This document shows positions 61,458 to 64,000 of a stretch of DNA of 64,000 bases, piece after piece. The position numbers were made by a program, and so were the translations under genes. The notes under the pieces are model-generated. The model was not told the DNA's origin and did not search any database. It saw nothing but the letters and a program-made list of their open reading frames with translations. Source of the stretch: Lachnospiraceae bacterium. GTDB lineage: Bacteria > Bacillota > Clostridia > Lachnospirales > Lachnospiraceae. The DNA is taken from positions 620,001-684,000 of the forward strand of contig JAJXRY010000001.1 in the NCBI GenBank assembly GCA_021628825.1. The letters are read 5' to 3'. Positions within the stretch are counted from its first letter, which is position 1. Every line of letters starts with the position of its first letter.

Positions 61458-64000
61458 CTATAAGTATTCTTCTATGTACTGTTCAAACTGTTCCTGACTC
61501 ATCAGTACCTTGCGCGGCTTCGTGCCCTCTTCTTCACCGACAACACCGGCTTCACACAACTGATCCATAATCCGGGCTGCACGGTTAAAACCGATCTTGA
61601 ACACACGCTGCAGCATACCGATGGACGCTTTATCCTTCTCAATGATGAACTGTGCCGCATCCACAAAGTACTGATCCCATTCATTACCGCCGCCGGAGCC
61701 GCCATGTCCGTCTCCCGAGGCCGATCCCATGCTTTCCATCTTTTCCTGAATATCGGAATCATAAATATTACCAAGCTGCTGATTCTTTAAGAATTCTACA
61801 ACATCCGAAACTTCCTTATCGGAAACAAATGCGCCCTGTACCCGGACAGGCTTCGTATAGCCCTGAGGATAAAACAGCATATCACCTTTCCCCAAAAGCT
61901 TCTCCGCTCCGTTCATATCAAGGATGGTCCGCGAATCAACACCACTGGATACACTGAACGCAATACGGCTCGGCATATTCGCCTTAATCAGGCCCGTAAT
62001 GACATCTACGGAAGGACGCTGGGTTGCAATAATCAGATGAATTCCGGCAGCTCTGGCAAGCTGCGCCAGACGGCAGATGGATTCCTCCACCTCGCCCGGC
62101 GCTACCATCATCAGATCGGCAAGCTCATCCACGATAATGATGATCTGCGGCATCTTTTTTCGGAGCCTGCGGATCGCCCTTGGCAACCATATCTTCGACT
62201 TTCTTATTATACCCCTTAAGATCACGAACATTGAAATCTGCAAACTTCTGATAACGGTCCGTCATCTCGGCAACGCCCCACTGCAGGGCTGCGGATGCTT
62301 TCTTAGGATCGGTCACAACCGGAATCATCAGATGCGGGATTCCGTTATAAACACTCAATTCCACCACCTTCGGATCCACCATGATCAATTTTTACATCCG
62401 AAGGATCTGCCTTGTACAGAATACTCATAATCAGAGTATTGATACATACCGACTTACCGGAACCTGTTGCACCGGCAATCAGCATATGTGGCATCTTTGC
62501 AATGTCACTGACCACAACCCGTCCCGCAATATCCTTACCAACCGCAAACGCGATATTGGAAGGGAACTTCTTAAATTCATCGGTTTCAAGCAGTTCGCGT
62601 AATCCGACTGCCGTATTCTCTTTATTCGGAACCTCAATACCAATCGCCGCCTTACCGGGAATCGGCGCTTCAATACGAATGTCTGTAGCTGCAAGATTTA
62701 ACTTGATATCATCGGCAAGTCCGACAATCTTGCTCACCTTAACGCCCTGCTCCGGCTGCAGCTCATAACGCGTCACGGCAGGTCCCTGACTGATGTCTGT
62801 AATCGTCACCCGTACTCCGAAGGTCTGCAGGGTCTGCTGCAGACGCTGCGCGGTTTCACGAAGCTCGTTTCCGGCATTCTTATTCTCCTTGCCCATGCTC
62901 TTCGTTAAGAGACTAATCGGCGGAAACTGATATTCCTTCGGACGTACCGGCTGGTTTCCGGGATTTCCCTGTGATAAACGATCTGCTCCGGCCGATGCCG
63001 AACCGGATGTCATGCCTACAGTGCCTGACACAGAACTCCGAGCCGTTTTTCGGCTGCGGATCTGTAGTCAATGGAATCCCGAACGGATCCTCCTTCGGAA
63101 GTCTGGCAGCCGGCCGTGGTTTCACCGGTGCCGGTATTTCCTCCTCTTCATAGGGGCTTACGATCTCTGAAATATCATCACTCTGCTGTTCCCCGACTTC
63201 TCCGTTAATCCGGATCTTACTGAAATCAAAATCCCTGGACGGATCTTCATGGGTAATCACCGGCCGAGTAACCGCCGGCTCCTGATATGTATCATCCGGT
63301 ACAACCTCCTCTTCGATCTGCGCATGGGGTCTTTCCAGTTGTTCTTCAAAGTCGGACAGGTTAATCTCATGGATATCATCCCTCTCACGTACCACCGGTT
63401 CTTCATGGTGTTCTGCCGTAAGGGAGGTATCCAGCATGACACCGGTCACCTTTTTATCCATACGAAGGATCTTCTGATCCTCCTTCTGTTCCTCCCGAAG
63501 CCTACGTTCTTCTTCTCTCCGCTTCCGGAGTTCTTCTGCTTCTTCCCTCCGCTTCTGCGCCCGCTCCCTGCGGTAAGCCGCATCCTCTCTGGAACGCTCA
63601 TAAACCTTCTGACTTCCATTCTTAACGCCCTTCATAAAGGACTTGTCCGTAATGACAATCAACGCGATAATGGCAATTACCAAAAGACTCAATATTGTTC
63701 CGATCAGTCCTAAAAAGTGATAGGCAAGATAGGCAAAGGAGCCGCCTAAAATCCCACCGCCGTTCCGGTTCGTGCTGCAAGCTACATAGATTTCCTTAAA
63801 ATCGTAGGAAGCTGCTTCCTGTGGTGCTTTCGTAAACAGCTCACACATCATGCTGACAATCAGATATAAGCATACTGCCGCAATAATCTTTCTTGTGGCA
63901 ATCATGTTTCCGCTGTTAATCATGGCAAATGCTATGATCATAAACAGGAAAACCGGAATCAGATATGCAGTGAGTCCAAAGATACCGAACATCACACCAC
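61458..64000 (-). CDS. FtsK/SpoIIIE DNA translocase, 5' end outside the window, frame broken
   Basis: Septal DNA pump for chromosome segregation and spore formation. The visible part starts in the membrane region ([40 protein letters not shown]), followed by an Arg/Glu-rich coiled coil and an acidic linker. Indel near 63010; alpha domain, then ATPase with [20 protein letters not shown], Walker [21 protein letters not shown]; indels near 62390 and 62155; Walker [21 protein letters not shown], then [20 protein letters not shown]. The C-terminal gamma winged helix ([20 protein letters not shown]) reads the KOPS/SRS polarity sequences. The ftsK and spoIIIE paralogues cannot be told apart from this piece. 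Confidence 0.93.

Overview
The window looks like chromosomal DNA from an anaerobic, low-to-mid GC Clostridia bacterium, most likely Lachnospiraceae. The evidence is gene content and order: YqfC/YqfD sporulation proteins beside phoH and ybeY, an NfnA/NfnB-type ferredoxin:NADP oxidoreductase pair, folate C1 enzymes (FolD and formate-THF ligase), a PuuR-like regulator ahead of potABCD, and AGGAGG-type ribosome binding sites. I saw no rRNA, tRNA, CRISPR array, transposase or integrase.

A caution applies throughout. About two thirds of the conserved housekeeping genes (aroC, fhs, ftsK, ilvD, leuB, phoH, pdp, proA, rlmH, potA/C/D and others) are broken by single-base indels, nearly all in A/T homopolymers. 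These are far more likely consensus errors of the long-read type than real pseudogenes, so locus coordinates below span the reconstructed gene and the text says where the frame breaks. A few disruptions in the first 20 kb are different: whole segments are missing, and these look like real deletions or fusions.

Region 1 (1-20,570) is an accessory island with all genes on the minus strand. It holds single small genes of the kind often found as mobile cassettes: four soluble alpha/beta hydrolases plus an esterase with a TetR regulator, GNAT acetyltransferases, an SdpI-family protein, a cardiolipin synthase, an adenosine deaminase-like enzyme, two histidine phosphatase/SnoaL modules, an APH(3')-like kinase, two ACT-domain proteins, an ABC exporter, an acyltransferase, a DUF3267 zincin and a flavodoxin. 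Two toxin-antitoxin or abortive-infection systems are present: a type III ToxN/AbiQ-like toxin preceded by an antitoxin RNA with a single ToxI-like repeat, and a type IV AbiEi/AbiEii pair whose toxin is truncated. Repeated boundary sequences built around GTAAAT recur between unrelated genes, and duplicated modules switch partners at those points.

Region 2 (20,800-31,855, minus) is biosynthesis and housekeeping: serC-serA, an L,D-transpeptidase, leuB-ilvD-ilvB, tgt-yajC and a VanY-type carboxypeptidase. Region 3 (32,092-38,885, plus, apart from a minus-strand lactonase at 33,267-34,320) carries aroC and a polyamine uptake operon: XRE-cupin regulator, then potABCD, with a promoter and a 17-bp palindrome in front. 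Region 4 (38,927-64,000, minus) carries a membrane-anchored hydrolase, proA, 5-formyl-THF cyclo-ligase, two FAD oxidoreductases, a SpoVB/MurJ-like flippase, the ybeY / PgpH-like / phoH / yqfD / yqfC cluster, pyrimidine-nucleoside phosphorylase, rlmH, two zinc-ribbon membrane proteins, a MORN-repeat protein, nfnB-nfnA, folD, fhs and an ftsK/spoIIIE gene that runs off the right edge.
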